Shown: piece by piece, positions 6,232-6,910 of the stretch
Layout: the number at the start of each line of letters is the position of its first letter
Numbering within the stretch: position 1 is the first letter of the stretch
NCBI GenBank assembly: GCA_023441845.1
Contig: JAEZNF010000289.1
Span: forward strand, 1-6,910
Reading direction: 5' to 3'
Source: Bacillota bacterium
GTDB taxonomy: Bacteria > Bacillota > Clostridia > Acetivibrionales > DSM-2933
DNA length: 6,910 nt
Notes under the pieces: generated by a model
What the model was told of the DNA's origin: nothing
Databases searched by the model: none
The model's input: only the letters and a program-made list of their open reading frames with translations
Made by a program: the position numbers and the translations under genes

Positions 6232-6259
6232 TTGCCAGACACTGTGGTATAATTATAAC
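6232..6259 (+). promoter_or_regulatory. Promoter of the DUF1292 gene (two overlapping readings)
   Basis: Reading one: an extended -10, TGGTATAAT (6245-6253), with a perfect TATAAT and the TGn element but a poor -35. Reading two: TTGCCA (6232-6237) and TATAAC (6254-6259) with a 16-nt spacer, five of six bases in each box. Either gives a start near 6260-6266 and a short leader of about 25 nt. Confidence 0.7.
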
Positions 6260-6272
6260 TTATAAAGTGAAC

Positions 6273-6279
6273 AGGAGGT
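6273..6279 (+). promoter_or_regulatory. Strong ribosome binding site of the DUF1292 gene
   Basis: A perfect AGGAGGT, 7 nt before ATG 6287, suggests high translation of this small acidic protein and confirms the start. Confidence 0.85.
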
Positions 6280-6286
6280 AATAACA

Positions 6287-6583
6287 ATGTCCGAAGAAAA
6301 AGATGATATTGTAGTATTGGTTGATGAAAATGGTGAAGAAGTCGAATTTGAGCATCTCGATACAATCGAAATGAACGGAAGCGAGTATGTAATCCTTTTA
6401 CCTTTAGAAGAGGAGGAGGAAGAGGAAGAAGCAAATACTGATGAAGTAGTAATCCTTAAAATAGAACATAGCGATAATGGAGAAGATTCTTTTATCAGTG
6501 TTGAGGACGAAGATGAATTGAATTCCGTATTTGAGGAGTTTAAGGTTAGAATGGAAGACGAGTATGATTTTTCGGCTGAATAA
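6287..6583 (+). CDS. DUF1292 family acidic protein (YrzB-like)
   Basis: This 98-residue protein belongs to DUF1292, a family of unknown function found beside ruvX and ireB across Firmicutes (yrzB in B. subtilis). The N-terminal core DDIVVLVDENGEEVEFEHL, then IEMNGSEYVILLPL, is the family's beta-rich signature; VVILKIEH continues it. It is strongly acidic, with a run of eight glutamates at residues 41-48 encoded by a purine-only GAA/GAG stretch, and a second acidic block before the C-terminus. No cysteines, membrane segments or catalytic motifs are visible. The glutamate run lies between the two beta segments where family members commonly vary in length. It has its own promoter and strong ribosome site and is followed by a terminator, so it can be expressed alone. 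I propose no function. Confidence 0.93.
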   Translation: MSEEKDDIVVLVDENGEEVEFEHLDTIEMNGSEYVILLPLEEEEEEEEANTDEVVILKIEHSDNGEDSFISVEDEDELNSVFEEFKVRMEDEYDFSAE

Positions 6584-6592
6584 ACCGATTTA

Positions 6593-6624
6593 TTAAAGCC
6601 AGTAGTTTTCCCTGCTGGCTTTAA
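6593..6624 (+). terminator. Terminator after the DUF1292 gene
   Basis: TTAAAGCCAG (6593-6602) pairs with CTGGCTTTAA (6615-6624), extended inward by T-G, A-T and G-C pairs to 13 bp around a 6-nt loop, starting 9 nt after the stop codon. The tail is included in the stem (CTTTAAT) rather than being a free T-run, so efficiency is uncertain and it could work in both directions. Confidence 0.65.
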
Positions 6625-6630
6625 TACTAA

Positions 6631-6732
6631 AGATAAACAACTTTAAACATCATTAGAATAACCAATGTGAAAACAGCGATGCCTTAATGCTTTTTGAGTT
6701 GCCTAAAAGTTCAATTATAAAGTTGTTTATCT
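6631..6732. repeat. 15-bp perfect inverted repeat enclosing 72 nt
   Basis: AGATAAACAACTTTA (6631-6645) is exactly repeated in reverse complement at 6718-6732. The interior has no open reading frame with a ribosome site and no further strong stem. It could be a small non-autonomous mobile element or part of a structured RNA. I see no target-site duplication at the ends. Confidence 0.6.
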
Positions 6733-6744
6733 ATATTCTATATT

Positions 6745-6783
6745 CAAAAGAATTGCATATATAAAGCTGCAATTCTTCTTTTG
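6745..6783 (+). terminator. Hairpin with T-rich 3' side, terminator-like
   Basis: AAGAATTGCA (6748-6757) pairs with TGCAATTCTT (6768-6777) around a 10-nt loop, followed by CTTTTG. The outer CAAAAG (6745-6750) can alternatively pair with CTTTTG (6778-6783), leaving a 3-nt bulge. It could end a short transcript from the inverted-repeat region, for which no promoter was clear. Confidence 0.45.
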
Positions 6784-6910
6784 AAGCTGTTTCATACAAA
6801 GCTGTTCGATAAAAATAAACATGCTAAGTAGCGAATCATAACCGGTTTAAATATGCTCTCAAGTAACTATTTAAAAAGGCGTAGCCTTTGAAACGCTACA
6901 GAACCAAAAG
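6784..6910. other. No gene found; AT-rich, with small palindromes at the right edge
   Basis: No open reading frame with a ribosome site was found on either strand from the DUF1292 stop to the window end. Within this last part, AAAGGC-GTA-GCCTTT (6875-6889) and the near-perfect palindrome GTAGC...GCTAC (6881-6899) overlap. AAGCTG occurs at 6764, 6784 and 6799. Nothing resembling a tRNA or rRNA is seen. Confidence 0.5.

Noticed and set aside
6689..6766. 25-codon frame (begins MLFELPK) within the inverted-repeat region
   Set aside because: No ribosome site, and it runs through both the repeat arm and the downstream hairpin.
6801..6810. GTTCGAT as a tRNA T-loop
   Set aside because: No flanking T-stem, anticodon arm or acceptor pairing is present.

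Overview
The window looks like chromosome of a low-GC anaerobic Firmicute. Codon use is AT-rich, Shine-Dalgarno sites are strong and purine-rich, and the gene set is clostridial: RNase R, MtaB, IreB, RuvX, a DUF1292 protein and a ferredoxin-linked aldo/keto reductase. The protein sequences recall the Acetivibrio/Ruminiclostridium (Clostridium cluster III) group, but that placement is an impression from reading, not a search result. I see no transposase, phage gene, CRISPR array, rRNA or tRNA. The window is mostly housekeeping genes with some interesting intergenic structure.

Layout: (1) 1-2200, plus strand: the 3' part of rnr (RNase R, 5' end outside the window), followed after 5 nt by a DUF523 gene, very likely one operon. 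(2) 2185-2272: two hairpins separate this operon from a convergent minus-strand gene. (3) 2289-2516, minus strand: a small HPr-fold protein that has lost the His15 loop but keeps the Ser46 motif. (4) 2517-2820: a back-to-back divergent promoter region and a structured leader ahead of mtaB. (5) 2821-4140, plus strand: mtaB. (6) 4386-6583, plus strand: ireB, an aldo/keto reductase with two C-terminal 4Fe-4S motifs, ruvX and a DUF1292 gene. ireB, ruvX and the DUF1292 gene form a cluster known across Firmicutes; here the reductase sits inside it, behind a terminator-like hairpin. (7) 6584-6910: no gene found, but a terminator, a 15-bp perfect inverted repeat and further hairpins.

Themes: RNA handling (RNase R decay, MtaB tRNA thiomodification, possibly DUF523 sulfur removal), iron-sulfur enzymes (MtaB, the reductase, probably DUF523) and small regulatory proteins tied to Ser/Thr phosphorylation (IreB; the HPr-like protein if its Ser is a kinase site). 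I found no clear new defence or mobile system. The best leads are the His15-less HPr-like protein, the three-arm leader of mtaB, the attenuator-like hairpin before the reductase, and the inverted-repeat region at the right edge.
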